Shown one piece after another: positions 35,171-44,881 of a DNA stretch of 64,000 nucleotides. Both the position numbers and the translations under genes were made by a program. This DNA is from an uncultured Agathobacter sp. (GTDB lineage Bacteria; Bacillota; Clostridia; Lachnospirales; Lachnospiraceae), in assembly GCA_934365945.1 (NCBI GenBank), contig CAKRNE010000006.1, positions 1-64,000 of the forward strand, written 5' to 3'. The notes under the pieces are model-generated. The model searched no databases and had not been told where the DNA came from. It was given only the letters and a program-made list of their open reading frames with translations. The first letter of the stretch is position 1, and each line of letters begins with the position of its first letter.

Positions 35171-37207
35171 TTGGCAAACAAAGGTAAATATTACATGACA
35201 ACAGCCATTGCGTACACATCAGGCAAGCCTCATATCGGAAACACATATGAGATCATCCTTGCAGACGCAATCGCCAGATACAAGAGAGCAGAGGGATACG
35301 ACGTATATTTCCAGACCGGAACAGATGAGCACGGACAGAAAATCCAGGAAAAGGCTGAGGTAGCCGGAATTTCACCGAAGGAATATGTAGATCAGATTTC
35401 TGGTGAGGTAAAGAGAATCTGGGATATGGTAAATTCATCATATGACAATTTTGTCCGCACAACAGATGAGGACCATGAGAAATGTGTAAAGAAAATCTTC
35501 AAGAAGCTTTACGATCAGGGCGACATCTACAAGGGCTCATACGAGGGACTTTACTGTACACCATGTGAGTCCTTCTGGACAGAGTCACAGCTCGTGGACG
35601 GAAAATGCCCGGACTGTGGACGTGAGGTACAGCCTGCAAAGGAAGAGGCATACTTCTTCAAGATGAGCAAATACGCAGACCGTCTTATCGACTACATCAA
35701 TACACACCCTGATTTCATCCAGCCGGTTTCAAGGAAAAATGAGATGATGAACAACTTCCTGCTTCCGGGACTTCAGGATCTTTGCGTATCGAGAACATCA
35801 TTCAGCTGGGGAATTCCGGTAGATTTCGATCCAAAGCATGTAGTGTATGTATGGCTTGATGCCCTCACAAACTATATCACAAAAATCGGTTACGATCCTG
35901 ACGGATCATCAGAGCTTTTCAAGAAAAACTGGCCTGCAGACCTGCACCTTATCGGAAAAGATATCGTGCGTTTCCACACTATTTACTGGCCTATTTTCCT
36001 TATGGCACTTGACCTTCCGCTTCCAAAGCAGGTGTTCGGACATCCGTGGCTGCTCCAGGGCGGTGACAAGATGAGTAAGTCAAAAGGAAACGTTATCTAC
36101 GCAGACGATATGGTCAGACTTTTCGGCGTAGATGCCACACGATACTTTGTGCTCCATGAGATGCCATTCGAGAACGACGGAATCATCACATGGGATCTTG
36201 TAATCGAGAGATTCAACTCAGACCTTGCAAACATACTTGGAAACCTTGTAAACAGAACAGTTTCCATGAGCAATAAATATTTTGACGGCATCGTAAAGAG
36301 CACAGGTGCAACAGGCGATGCAGACCAGACCGCTGTTGACGCAGACTTAAAGGCCGTAGTCACAGGCACAAGAGATAAAGTGGCAAAGAAGATGGAAGGA
36401 CTTCGTGTGGCAGATGCCATCACAGAGGTATTCGCACTTTTCCGCCGCTGCAACAAATACATCGACGAGACAACACCTTGGGTGCTTGCAAAGGACGAGG
36501 CACAGCAGGATCGTCTTGCTGAGGTGCTTTACAACCTCACAGAGTCTATCACAATCGGAGCAAGCCTGCTTCATTCATTCCTGCCAGAGACAGCAGAAAA
36601 GATTGTAGCACAGCTTAACACAACACTCCGCGATTTCGATGACCTTGACCAATTCGGTCTCTATGAGAGCGGCACAAAGGTTACAGACAAGCCTGAAATC
36701 CTCTTTGGCAGATTAAAGGCCGAGGATGTGATGCCTGAGGTAGAGAAAATCCAGGCTGCACAGAAAGCAGAGTTTGAGGCTGAGCAGGCTAAGCTTGCAG
36801 CAGTTGAGGGTAAGGAAGCATGTGGCTGTGGTGCAAGTGAAAATGCCACAGATCTTGAGCCTATGGATATTGAAGCAAAGGAAGAAATCACATTTGATGA
36901 CTTTGAAAAGCTCCAGTTCCAGGTTGGTGAAATCGTAAAATGTGAGGCAGTTGCAAAGTCAAAGAAGCTTCTCTGCTCACAGGTAAAGATTGGAAGCCAG
37001 ACAAAGCAGATAGTATCAGGCATCAGAAAGTACTATTCTCCTGAGGAGATGGTAGGCAAGAAGGTAATGGTTCTCGTAAACTTAAAGCCTGCTAAGCTCG
37101 CAGGTGTTTTATCAGAGGGAATGCTGCTGTGCGCAGAGGATGCAGATGGAAATCTCGCACTCCTGACACCGGAGAAACCAATGCCGGCAGGAGCACCTAT
37201 CGAGTGA
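35171..37207 (+). CDS. metG: Methionyl-tRNA synthetase with C-terminal tRNA-binding domain
   Basis: The protein has about 678 residues. CCAGGAGGAAA (35155-35163) points to the TTG at 35171 (then ANKGKYYMTTAIAYTSG). The open frame upstream to 35039 lies in the T-box leader. The class I motif is PHIGN (20-24). The zinc-knob CTPCESFW...CPDCGREV and KMSKS (300-304) follow. The anticodon-binding helical domain spans about 350-530. A linker with an odd ACGCGAS motif leads to a C-terminal EMAPII/tRNA-bind domain (about 575-678: VGEIVKCEAVAKSKKLLCSQ). It charges tRNA-Met, initiator and elongator. Confidence 0.97.
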   Translation: MANKGKYYMTTAIAYTSGKPHIGNTYEIILADAIARYKRAEGYDVYFQTGTDEHGQKIQEKAEVAGISPKEYVDQISGEVKRIWDMVNSSYDNFVRTTDEDHEKCVKKIFKKLYDQGDIYKGSYEGLYCTPCESFWTESQLVDGKCPDCGREVQPAKEEAYFFKMSKYADRLIDYINTHPDFIQPVSRKNEMMNNFLLPGLQDLCVSRTSFSWGIPVDFDPKHVVYVWLDALTNYITKIGYDPDGSSELFKKNWPADLHLIGKDIVRFHTIYWPIFLMALDLPLPKQVFGHPWLLQGGDKMSKSKGNVIYADDMVRLFGVDATRYFVLHEMPFENDGIITWDLVIERFNSDLANILGNLVNRTVSMSNKYFDGIVKSTGATGDADQTAVDADLKAVVTGTRDKVAKKMEGLRVADAITEVFALFRRCNKYIDETTPWVLAKDEAQQDRLAEVLYNLTESITIGASLLHSFLPETAEKIVAQLNTTLRDFDDLDQFGLYESGTKVTDKPEILFGRLKAEDVMPEVEKIQAAQKAEFEAEQAKLAAVEGKEACGCGASENATDLEPMDIEAKEEITFDDFEKLQFQVGEIVKCEAVAKSKKLLCSQVKIGSQTKQIVSGIRKYYSPEEMVGKKVMVLVNLKPAKLAGVLSEGMLLCAEDADGNLALLTPEKPMPAGAPIE

Positions 37208-37239
37208 TCCGGACGTAAGCGACAAGAAAGGAGTCTCAT

Positions 37240-37797
37240 ATGGAATATTTTGATATAGTGGACGAGCAGGGAAATCCAACAGGACAGACCGTAGAGCGCA
37301 AGCAGGCGCACAGAAACAATATACTTCATAGGACTGCGCATGTCTGGATAGTCAGACGCCGTGGAAACTCCATACAGATACTTTTACAGAAAAGGTGCAT
37401 GGAAAAAGACTCCTTTCCGGGCTGCTACGACATATCAAGCGCGGGACACATACCGGCCGGTGTGGACTACATACCGTCTGCACTCAGAGAGCTTAGGGAG
37501 GAGCTGAGCCTTACAATAGAGCAGGCACAGCTTATCGACTGTGGACTGCACAGACACCATGCAGACGAGGTGTTTCACGGAGAAAGATTCCTGGACAACC
37601 AGATAAGCAAGGTGTTTCTGCTGTGGCTCGATGTGGACGAAAAAGACATCACCGTGCAGAAGGAGGAAATCGACTCCGTAAAGTGGTTTGACTACGCAGA
37701 GTGCAAGCAGGACGTAATAAACGGCACGATTCCAAACTGCATAGATGTGGCAGAATTAGAGATGCTTGAACCACACTTCGATTCGAATATGGAATAA
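37240..37797 (+). CDS. Nudix hydrolase (Idi/YfcD-like)
   Basis: This 185-residue protein begins MEYFDIVDEQGNPTGQTVER and HRTAHVWIVRR, as in the isopentenyl-diphosphate isomerase-like Nudix branch. The Nudix box is AGHIPAGVDYIPSALRELRE: G69 and the REL-REE core (R83, E84, E87, E88) are present. The first box Glu is Val75. The metal-binding glutamates remain, so activity on a nucleoside or prenyl diphosphate is possible. It lies 32 bp after metG in the same direction and may be co-transcribed. AAAGGAG precedes the ATG. Confidence 0.88.
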   Translation: MEYFDIVDEQGNPTGQTVERKQAHRNNILHRTAHVWIVRRRGNSIQILLQKRCMEKDSFPGCYDISSAGHIPAGVDYIPSALRELREELSLTIEQAQLIDCGLHRHHADEVFHGERFLDNQISKVFLLWLDVDEKDITVQKEEIDSVKWFDYAECKQDVINGTIPNCIDVAELEMLEPHFDSNME

Positions 37798-37894
37798 ATA
37801 TAGGATAAATATAGCTCTAAATTATATGAATATGCCAGTACACTAGTTACCGGACTCACGAAGATGAGCCGTAATAAAGAATTGGGAGGAAACC

Positions 37895-38101
37895 ATGAAA
37901 TCAACAAAAGACTCTCTCTTAGAGGATATCAAAGCAGAATTTGCCGAGGTCAATGCCATGATGGAGGCGCTCGAAGCAAAGGAGCCTGAGGATGAGGCGA
38001 GTGAAGCATATGACAAGTGGATCGAGGAGTGTGAGCAGCTCGCCATCGAGTCAGAATCACTCATGACACTCATAGATTACAAGATGACGCAGGGACTTTA
38101 G
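37895..38101 (+). CDS. Small acidic helical protein, 68 residues
   Basis: GGGAGGAAACC precedes the ATG. The sequence is Glu-rich and alpha-helical (LLEDIKAEFAEVNAMMEALE; YDKWIEECEQLAIESESLMT), probably a helical hairpin. No family is recognised. It has its own terminator downstream. Confidence 0.65.
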   Translation: MKSTKDSLLEDIKAEFAEVNAMMEALEAKEPEDEASEAYDKWIEECEQLAIESESLMTLIDYKMTQGL

Positions 38102-38140
38102 AAATAAAGACTTTAGAAAACAAATAGAACAAAAATCCAT

Positions 38141-38180
38141 GGACACAGCGTACGTTAAGTATTGGCTGTGTCCTTTTTTA
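38141..38180 (+). terminator. Terminator after the 68-residue protein gene
   Basis: GGACACAGC (38141-38149) pairs with GCTGTGTCC (38165-38173), followed by TTTTTTA. Confidence 0.85.
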
Positions 38181-38218
38181 TTTGATGTGAAAATTTGAGG
38201 TGAAAATACACAGCATCC

Positions 38219-38330
38219 TTGCCCGACAAAATAAATAGTGATATAATTAAAACAAATTTAGAGGATTATAAGTAAAATTATATATATAATTCTCTAAAAG
38301 ATATAATACAAAATATGGTTTAGAGAATTA
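38219..38330 (+). promoter_or_regulatory. Promoter and repeated TTTAGAG-type operator sites
   Basis: TTGCCC (38219-38224) and TATAAT (38242-38247) are 17 bp apart. Downstream, TTTAGAGGATTATA (38257-38270) faces its near-complement TATAATTCTCTAAA (about 38284-38297). A third copy, TTTAGAGAATTA, lies just before the ribosome-binding site. Three related sites imply a dedicated regulator. Confidence 0.5.
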
Positions 38331-38343
38331 AGAGGTGATTTTG

Positions 38344-39762
38344 ATGATTGGACGAAAAAAAGAACAAGTGATATTACAAAATTGTCTGGAGTCACCACGA
38401 GCAGAATTTGTGGTAGTTTACGGCAGGAGAAGAGTCGGAAAGACATATCTGGTTAAGGAATATTTCAATAATTTGTTTGCTTTTTATGCAACCGGATTAT
38501 CAAATGCAAAAACAAAAGAACAAATAAAGGCTTTTAATGGCAGTCTTATAGAATATGGAATAGCAGACAAAAAGCAGCCTAAGGACTGGTATGAGGCGTT
38601 TATGAAATTAAAACAGCTCCTGCTTGATGAAGGGGTGAGAAGAGATCCGGTCAGTGGCAAAAAGGTTGTATTTTTGGATGAATTGCCATGGATGGATACA
38701 GCAAGATCGGATTTTAAAAGCGCCCTGGAATATTTTTGGAACAGTTGGGCATCGTCACAGAAGGATTTGCTGCTTATCGTGTGTGGCTCTGCAACATCAT
38801 GGATTATAAACAATCTCCTTGGTGATAGAGGAGGATTTTACAACAGAATAACAAGACAGATACACCTGTTTCCTTTTACCTTGAGAGAGTGCGAGGAGCT
38901 GTACCGGATGAACGATATCCGGATGACAAGACAACAGGTTATAGAAAGCTATATGATATTTGGAGGAATACCATATTATCTGAATTGTTTTGATAAGCGT
39001 CTCAGTCTGGCGCAAAATGTTGATGAATTACTTTTTAAAGAAAATGGACAGCTATATTATGAGTATGACAGGCTTTTGAGGTCATTGTTTAAACACTATG
39101 AAAGACATGCCGCAATAATAGATGCGATAGCTCACAGCAAGAGTGGAATGAAAAGGACAGAAATGGCAAAAATAGCGAAAATAGGAGATGGTGAGCCTCT
39201 TACAAAAGCATTAAATGAATTGGAACAAAGTGGATTTATCAGAAAATATAAAAATTATGCCAAAGAAAAAAGTGGTTTCTATTTTCAATTGATAGACCCA
39301 TTTATGTATTTCTGTTTTAAATTCATAAAGAAAAGAAAACATGAAAGCTGGATGTCATATGTGAATACTCCCGGTTATTTCTCGTGGTCAGGCAATGCAT
39401 TTGAGCTTGTCTGCTTATTACATGTAGACCAGATAAAAAATGCACTCGGAATATCAGGTGTTGAGACGATGGAATATGCGTGGAGGAGCGCCAAAATAAA
39501 AAATGGTGCACAGATAGATTTGTTAATAGATAGAAAAGATGATGTGATTAATGTATGTGAGATAAAATACACGCTGAGTCCATATGAGATAGATTCCAAA
39601 TATGAACTGGAGCTGAAAAACAAACTAGAAGTTTTCATGAGAGAGACAGCCTGCAAGAAGGCTCTGCATCTGACATTGATCTCTGCAAATGGCCTAAAAC
39701 GCAATGCACATAGCGGAATAGTACAAAACGAGATAACAGGAGAAGATTTATTTTCAATATAA
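38344..39762 (+). CDS. ATPase of the ATPase_2/DUF234 type
   Basis: The protein has about 472 residues. AGAGG (38331-38335) favours the ATG at 38344 (MIGRKKEQVILQNCL). It has Walker A GRRRVGKT (27-34), Walker B VVFLDELPWMDT, sensor-like LLIVCGSATSW, a winged-helix region (RTEMAKIAKIGDGEPLTKAL), and a C-terminal DUF234 domain with a PD-(D/E)XK-like core (QIDLLID...NVCEIKYT). Such STAND-like ATPases are common in archaea and gut Firmicutes and have no settled role. Its TAA stop overlaps the sigma-28 -35 box of the flaG operon. Confidence 0.82.
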   Translation: MIGRKKEQVILQNCLESPRAEFVVVYGRRRVGKTYLVKEYFNNLFAFYATGLSNAKTKEQIKAFNGSLIEYGIADKKQPKDWYEAFMKLKQLLLDEGVRRDPVSGKKVVFLDELPWMDTARSDFKSALEYFWNSWASSQKDLLLIVCGSATSWIINNLLGDRGGFYNRITRQIHLFPFTLRECEELYRMNDIRMTRQQVIESYMIFGGIPYYLNCFDKRLSLAQNVDELLFKENGQLYYEYDRLLRSLFKHYERHAAIIDAIAHSKSGMKRTEMAKIAKIGDGEPLTKALNELEQSGFIRKYKNYAKEKSGFYFQLIDPFMYFCFKFIKKRKHESWMSYVNTPGYFSWSGNAFELVCLLHVDQIKNALGISGVETMEYAWRSAKIKNGAQIDLLIDRKDDVINVCEIKYTLSPYEIDSKYELELKNKLEVFMRETACKKALHLTLISANGLKRNAHSGIVQNEITGEDLFSI

Positions 39763-39786
39763 AGTTTCAAAAGAATCAGCCGATAT
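39760..39786 (+). promoter_or_regulatory. Sigma-28 promoter of flaG-fliD-fliS
   Basis: TAAA (39760-39763), a 15-bp spacer and GCCGATAT (39779-39786) match the flagellar sigma-28/SigD consensus exactly. The TAAA overlaps the stop codon of the upstream ATPase gene. Confidence 0.85.
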
Positions 39787-39859
39787 AATTCCTAGAAAGA
39801 AAGCATAATGTAACCGTAATGATTCAATTGCACACATATATCACACGGAGGTGTTTAAA

Positions 39860-40321
39860 ATGGCAATAGAAGCAATCAAGGGTGCGGGCATGGTTTATCA
39901 GGGAAGTACGTCAACCGCACAGGTAAAGGAAGAGTCGCAGAGCAAGGCAGAGGTGTCCAGCAAGGACAATCAGATAGTATCTGACACGGTTGCCAAAGAG
40001 ACACAGGCGATGAACACAAAGGAAGCAAGCGGGGACACATCAGGCGAGGCCGGCAGCCAGAGCCAGGCACAGCTTGCTGCACAAAAGCAGAATGAGAAAA
40101 ACATGCAGCTTAAAAAGGCGGTGGATGACATCAACAAAAGAGCCGTAGATGACCAGTCGGAGGCAGTGTTCGGCATCCATGACAAGACCAACCGCATCAC
40201 AATAAAGATAATAGACAAAAAGACAAAAGAAGTCATCAAAGAGTTCCCACCGGAGAAGACGCTTGACATGATAGCGAAAGTCTGGGAAATGGCAGGACTC
40301 ATGGTAGATGAGAAGAGATAG
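39860..40321 (+). CDS. flaG: FlaG-family flagellar protein
   Basis: The protein has about 153 residues. GGAGGTG supports the ATG at 39860. A low-complexity Ser/Gln/Lys-rich N-terminal part is followed by the FlaG domain: LKKAVDDINKRA, then FGIHDKTNRITIKIIDKKTKEV and IKEFPPEKTLDMIAKVWEMAG. FlaG affects filament length and stability in other bacteria. It lies 9 bp upstream of fliD, first in the sigma-28 operon. Confidence 0.92.
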   Translation: MAIEAIKGAGMVYQGSTSTAQVKEESQSKAEVSSKDNQIVSDTVAKETQAMNTKEASGDTSGEAGSQSQAQLAAQKQNEKNMQLKKAVDDINKRAVDDQSEAVFGIHDKTNRITIKIIDKKTKEVIKEFPPEKTLDMIAKVWEMAGLMVDEKR

Positions 40322-40330
40322 GAGGACATC

Positions 40331-43033
40331 ATGGCAATCAGATTATCGGGAATGAATTCGGGCCTCGATACGGATTCAATTGTCAAAGCACTTGTATCAG
40401 GCTATACAACCAAGAAAGAAAAATACGAAAAGGCACAGACAAAGCTTGGCTGGAAGCAGGAATCCTGGAAGTCACTGAATACCAAGGTGTACAGTCTGTA
40501 CAGCAACATATCAAACCTGCGATTTTCAAGCGCCTACAACCTTAAAAAGACATCGGTTTCAGATACGACAAAGGCCACAGTCACAGCATCGTCAACAGCA
40601 CCAAATGGCACACAGTCGCTTAAGATAAAGGAGACCGCAAAGGCAGGCTCACTCACAGGAGCACAGATAAATGCCTCAAACTCAAAGACCACACTGGCTC
40701 AGCTTGGCTATACAGGTGGAGATGCACAGATAAATGTAAATACAGGCGGCACCACAAAGACTATCACACTGAGCGCGACATCTACAATGTCAGACGTGGA
40801 GAAGCAGCTCAAGGAGGCAGGACTTAACGCCAGCTATGATAGCAACTACAAGCGTTTTTACATAAGCTCAAAGGACACAGGTGTGGAAAATGACTTCACA
40901 CTCACAGGAGCAAATGCTGCGGGAGCGAGCGCACTCTATAAGCTCGGAATTGCAGTGGGAGCATCGGCAGACGGAACCAGACCAAACCCATATGGAGAGT
41001 ATGCAAGCCTGTCCGGTAAGAACAGTGGCAGCACAAAAACCACACAGCAGAATATAGAAGACGCCAGAAGTGCATATGTCACAGCGTCAGACAATGTCGC
41101 AAAGTACAATGCGCAGAGCAGCAATCTGCTCAATGCCATAACATATGGCAATGCATATGCGGATGTTCAGGACTTTTATGCAGCGCACAGCAGTGCAGAC
41201 AAGACAAAGCTTGAAACACTTGCAAAGCTTGGCTCAGGAAGAGACTCAGCCGTCATAATGAAAAACAGTGATGACAGCTATACCACATACAGCATGACAA
41301 CTGCAAAAGACGCAAAGGGCAATGCGGTATACAAATCAACAGACGGCAAATACATTTCAGCAGAAGAGACATATACGGCAGACGGCAAAACATACAAGAA
41401 GGATTCCGACGGCAATTATATCAATGTAGCTGATGAAACAGATAAATACAGCGGAGATACAGCGAAGCTGACCAAAAACGTGGCATATCATGAGGTTACA
41501 GAAAAAATATCCTACACATCTACAACAGGCGAGGGCGATGATGCCAAAGAAGTGTCATACACAAAGGTCGGAGACACCGATGAAAAGCTTCAGGATGTAG
41601 ACGGAAAAGTATATACCAAGCGCGCAGACGGCAAATATTATGCAGATGGAGAACCGGATGATTCGAAAAACGGCATAACAATCACCTCAAAGGCAGATTA
41701 CACATCCAAGAGAGAGTCGCTTACAAATGCGGAGGCAGCAAACACAGCCTATACAGCTCTCACAAATGGTATATCAGAGGCTGATCTGAACACATACACA
41801 GCAAACCTGTCAACAGTCACAGCCTTTGAATCATCAGAGGATACAGTGCTGAAGGCTGATGATGATTACACCATAAGCAAGCTCACAGAGGCTGTCCACA
41901 GTGCATATGCGGACAATGGCGGAAAAGCCGGAGTACAGGCACTTATATCAGGAACCGGCGCCTATGCAGCAGGCAGTGATGCAGCAGACAATAGCTATGC
42001 AGGCAGAGTATCAGCGCTCACAACAGCAGCGCAGACAGCACAGGAAACCGTAGACAAAAACAGCATCGTAAAGGATCTTGCAGCAATAAAGGACACAAAC
42101 TCAAAGGAGTACAAAGCAGCCCTTTCAAAGCTGGTAGATGAAGTGGATGCAGCATATGACCTTTCATCAAGCGCACAGTACAATACCAAGGCCAGCAAGA
42201 TAGACGGAAAAGATGCCGAAATTGAGCTCAATGGTGTGAAATACACCGGAGCCAGCAACAGCTTCAACATCAATGGACTGAACATTACAGCACTCTCAAA
42301 GACCTCCGGCAATGATGAAATCAGCATCACCACAGCCACGGATACACAGGGTATTTATGACAAGATAAAGGACTTCCTGACAGAGTACAATAACGTCATA
42401 AACGAGATGACCAAGCTCTACAACGCAGCATCAGCAGGCAGCTATGAGCCACTGACAGATGATGAAAAGGAAAAAATGTCCGACAAAGAGGTTGAGAAAT
42501 GGGAGCAGAAAATCAAGGATTCCCTGCTCAAAAACGATACAACTCTCAGCGGCGTAATGACAGCCATGCAGTCAGCCATGTCATCAGCAGTGGAGATAAA
42601 CGGCAAGAAATACTCATTCTCAAGCTTCGGAATCCATACGCTTGGCTACCTCAATGCCGCAGACAATGAGCAGAACGCATACCATATCGACGGAGATGAG
42701 GATGACACCAACACCTCAGGCAACACAGATAAGCTCATGGCGGCAATCAATAATGACCCTGACAGTGTCATGACATTTATGCAGCAAATCTCCAACAACC
42801 TCTACAAGGCAATCGGAGATAAGATGTCATCAACATCACTGAGCTCAGCGTTTACCATATACAACGACAAGCAGATGAGCACAGAGTACAGTGATTACAC
42901 AAAGCTTATCAAGGAGTGGGAGACAAAGATATCAGACAAGGAAGACTATTACTATAAAAAGTTCTCCGCAATGGAGAGCTCGCTCGCCAAGCTCAACAGT
43001 ACACAGAGCTCACTAAGCAGCTATTTCTCATAA
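40331..43033 (+). CDS. fliD: Flagellar filament cap protein FliD (HAP2), long form
   Basis: This 900-residue protein has the FliD N-terminal domain (IRLSGMNSGLDTDSIVKALV) and C-terminal domain (IYDKIKDFLTEYNNVINEMTKLY and a coiled-coil end KLNSTQSSLSSYFS). Between them is a large Thr/Ser/Asp/Lys-rich insert (about 220-620) with repeated YT-x-DGK-x-Y motifs. FliD is usually around 450-650 residues, so the surface-exposed cap domain is enlarged. It caps the growing filament and folds exported flagellin. GATAGGAGG lies before the ATG. Codon use is richer in C/G than in the nearby ATPase genes. Confidence 0.95.
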   Translation: MAIRLSGMNSGLDTDSIVKALVSGYTTKKEKYEKAQTKLGWKQESWKSLNTKVYSLYSNISNLRFSSAYNLKKTSVSDTTKATVTASSTAPNGTQSLKIKETAKAGSLTGAQINASNSKTTLAQLGYTGGDAQINVNTGGTTKTITLSATSTMSDVEKQLKEAGLNASYDSNYKRFYISSKDTGVENDFTLTGANAAGASALYKLGIAVGASADGTRPNPYGEYASLSGKNSGSTKTTQQNIEDARSAYVTASDNVAKYNAQSSNLLNAITYGNAYADVQDFYAAHSSADKTKLETLAKLGSGRDSAVIMKNSDDSYTTYSMTTAKDAKGNAVYKSTDGKYISAEETYTADGKTYKKDSDGNYINVADETDKYSGDTAKLTKNVAYHEVTEKISYTSTTGEGDDAKEVSYTKVGDTDEKLQDVDGKVYTKRADGKYYADGEPDDSKNGITITSKADYTSKRESLTNAEAANTAYTALTNGISEADLNTYTANLSTVTAFESSEDTVLKADDDYTISKLTEAVHSAYADNGGKAGVQALISGTGAYAAGSDAADNSYAGRVSALTTAAQTAQETVDKNSIVKDLAAIKDTNSKEYKAALSKLVDEVDAAYDLSSSAQYNTKASKIDGKDAEIELNGVKYTGASNSFNINGLNITALSKTSGNDEISITTATDTQGIYDKIKDFLTEYNNVINEMTKLYNAASAGSYEPLTDDEKEKMSDKEVEKWEQKIKDSLLKNDTTLSGVMTAMQSAMSSAVEINGKKYSFSSFGIHTLGYLNAADNEQNAYHIDGDEDDTNTSGNTDKLMAAINNDPDSVMTFMQQISNNLYKAIGDKMSSTSLSSAFTIYNDKQMSTEYSDYTKLIKEWETKISDKEDYYYKKFSAMESSLAKLNSTQSSLSSYFS

Positions 43034-43124
43034 AGAATAACCATACATGAGTCAGAATGTGTGAAATATATTGAATATGTACATTTCAGCAAACAGTAAA
43101 TGTGTGAAATCAGGGAGGTAACAA

Positions 43125-43520
43125 ATGTTACAAAGCAAAGGATACGCAGTATATGCAAACAGCAAGGTTCAGACAGCATCGCCAGCGGAGCTGACACTCA
43201 TGCTCTACGAGGCAGCCATCAAGTTCTGCAACATAGCAGAGATGGCTATAGAGAAAAATGACATACAGAAAGCACACGATAATATCAAAAAGGTAGAGGC
43301 AATCATCGAAGAATTTCAGGCTACCCTGAATCACAAATATCCGGTAGCAAAGGATTTTGACAAGGTATATACATACCTCATGCAGAGACTGGTTGAGGCC
43401 AATATCAAGAAAGATACAAAGATACTCGATGAAGTGCTTGAGCACCTGCGTACCATGAGAGATGCGTGGAAAGAGGTCATGCGTGTCACTTGCAACGGAA
43501 GCAAGGTAGGAGTGTCATAG
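43125..43520 (+). CDS. fliS: Flagellin export chaperone FliS
   Basis: This 131-residue protein has the typical opening KGYAVYANSKVQTASPAELTLMLYEAAIKFCNIAE and ends in a helix (VLEHLRTMRDAWKEVMR). FliS binds the disordered C-terminus of flagellin in the cytosol and delivers it to the export gate. GGGAGG precedes the ATG. It is the last gene of the flaG-fliD-fliS operon, followed by a terminator. Confidence 0.96.
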   Translation: MLQSKGYAVYANSKVQTASPAELTLMLYEAAIKFCNIAEMAIEKNDIQKAHDNIKKVEAIIEEFQATLNHKYPVAKDFDKVYTYLMQRLVEANIKKDTKILDEVLEHLRTMRDAWKEVMRVTCNGSKVGVS

Positions 43521-43536
43521 GGATTTAAAGAAGTTG

Positions 43537-43580
43537 AAAAAGGTTATTGCAATGTATTGACAGTGCAATAGCCTTTTTTA
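43537..43580 (+). terminator. Terminator after fliS
   Basis: AAAAAGGTTATTGCA and TGCAATAGCCTTTTTT form a long stem around an 11-nt loop. Confidence 0.85.
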
Positions 43581-43699
43581 TATATAAAAGTGATAAAAGG
43601 TGGAAAAAGGTGTATAAAAGTGCTGCCAATATATGATATAATATATTGAAAGTAACTATTAAGAATTTGTATTAGAGTAAAAAGAGAGTGGGGAATCAT

Positions 43700-44881
43700 A
43701 TGGCACATACATTTAATTCAGTATTTTCATCAGCAACATTTCCTGAATACACATATGTAAATAGAAAAAGTACAGGGGATTTTACGTATGAGGAAAGACT
43801 GCAGATGGCGCTTGAACAGATGGGATATCTGATAGTGATAGATGGACCATCAAAAATAGGAAAGACGGTGTTGTGTGAAGCGGTAATAGGGCGTGATAAA
43901 CTGGTGCCTATGACAGGAAATGACTTCAGGGGAGAAAACGATTTTTGGACAGTGGTTGCCAGAAAAGTTGACTTACCGATAATGGGAGAAGTGCAGAATG
44001 AAAATATGGTTCATAGTGCGGATGAGAAGGTTGGTACTAGATACACATCACAATACCAGACTAATAAAGAAAGAGTAATGCATTATTTCATAGATAATCA
44101 AAAAGTATTATTACTTGATGATTTCCATTATGCAGACGAGAAAATGCAGCATGATGCAGCATGTCAGCTTAAAGAGGCAATCAGGTATGATTTAAAGGTG
44201 ATAATAGTTTCGTTGCCGCATAGAGTTGATGAGACGGTAAAGAATAACCCTGATTTACAGGGGAGAATAATGAACATTACTATGAAGCCATGGAAGAGAG
44301 AAGAATTATCTGAAATTCCTGAAAAGGGCTTTGCGATGCTTGATGTAAAAGCAGATGAAAAATTGATAGACCGCCTTGTGATGGAATGTATAGATTCGCC
44401 ACAGACCATGCAATCTATATGTGAGAATATAGGACATTATTTGAGCTCAGACAGAGTGCTCAAAGATGAAGATATAACAAAAAGCTGTTATTTAAGGGCT
44501 GATTTTCTTCCTTATCAAGAACTTTATGCAAAATTGTTGGCGGGATTGTCTTCCAGGGGACAAAAAAGAGCAATTTATTATCTGAAGGATGGACAAAGTG
44601 TGGACAGGTATGGTCTTATTCTTGAGGCCTTAAAGAAAGATCCGCCAATGAAAGCCATTTCAATGACGGAAATATATGATAGAGCAAAAAGAATACTAGA
44701 TTCAGAACATGAAATGCCGAAATTAACAACACAGACAGTAAGAGGAACGTTAAAATCCATGTATACTTTATTAGAGGATAGTGGATATGAAGCGGATAAG
44801 GTGTTTGACTGGAAGGAAAATGTGCTTACATTTAGAGAACCACTGTTTTTGTTTTATTTGAGATGGAGAAGAGATGAATAG
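43700..44881 (+). CDS. P-loop ATPase paired with a restriction-like nuclease
   Basis: The protein has about 393 residues. GTGGGGA (43688-43694) favours the ATG at 43700. Walker A GPSKIGKT lies at 49-56 and Walker B VLLLDDFHYAD with D140/D141. The late helical region includes TTQTVRGTLKSMYTLLEDSG, a possible winged helix. It resembles STAND/AAA+ ATPases that sense a trigger. The last 8 bp overlap the following nuclease gene, so the two form a unit. They lie between fliS and the flagellar chaperone gene without being flagellar themselves. A role in phage defence is inference from the architecture. Confidence 0.72.
   Translation: MAHTFNSVFSSATFPEYTYVNRKSTGDFTYEERLQMALEQMGYLIVIDGPSKIGKTVLCEAVIGRDKLVPMTGNDFRGENDFWTVVARKVDLPIMGEVQNENMVHSADEKVGTRYTSQYQTNKERVMHYFIDNQKVLLLDDFHYADEKMQHDAACQLKEAIRYDLKVIIVSLPHRVDETVKNNPDLQGRIMNITMKPWKREELSEIPEKGFAMLDVKADEKLIDRLVMECIDSPQTMQSICENIGHYLSSDRVLKDEDITKSCYLRADFLPYQELYAKLLAGLSSRGQKRAIYYLKDGQSVDRYGLILEALKKDPPMKAISMTEIYDRAKRILDSEHEMPKLTTQTVRGTLKSMYTLLEDSGYEADKVFDWKENVLTFREPLFLFYLRWRRDE

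Noticed and set aside
40331..43033. Long open frames on the minus strand inside fliD
   Set aside because: They are shadows of the codon bias of fliD, lack ribosome-binding sites and have low-complexity translations.
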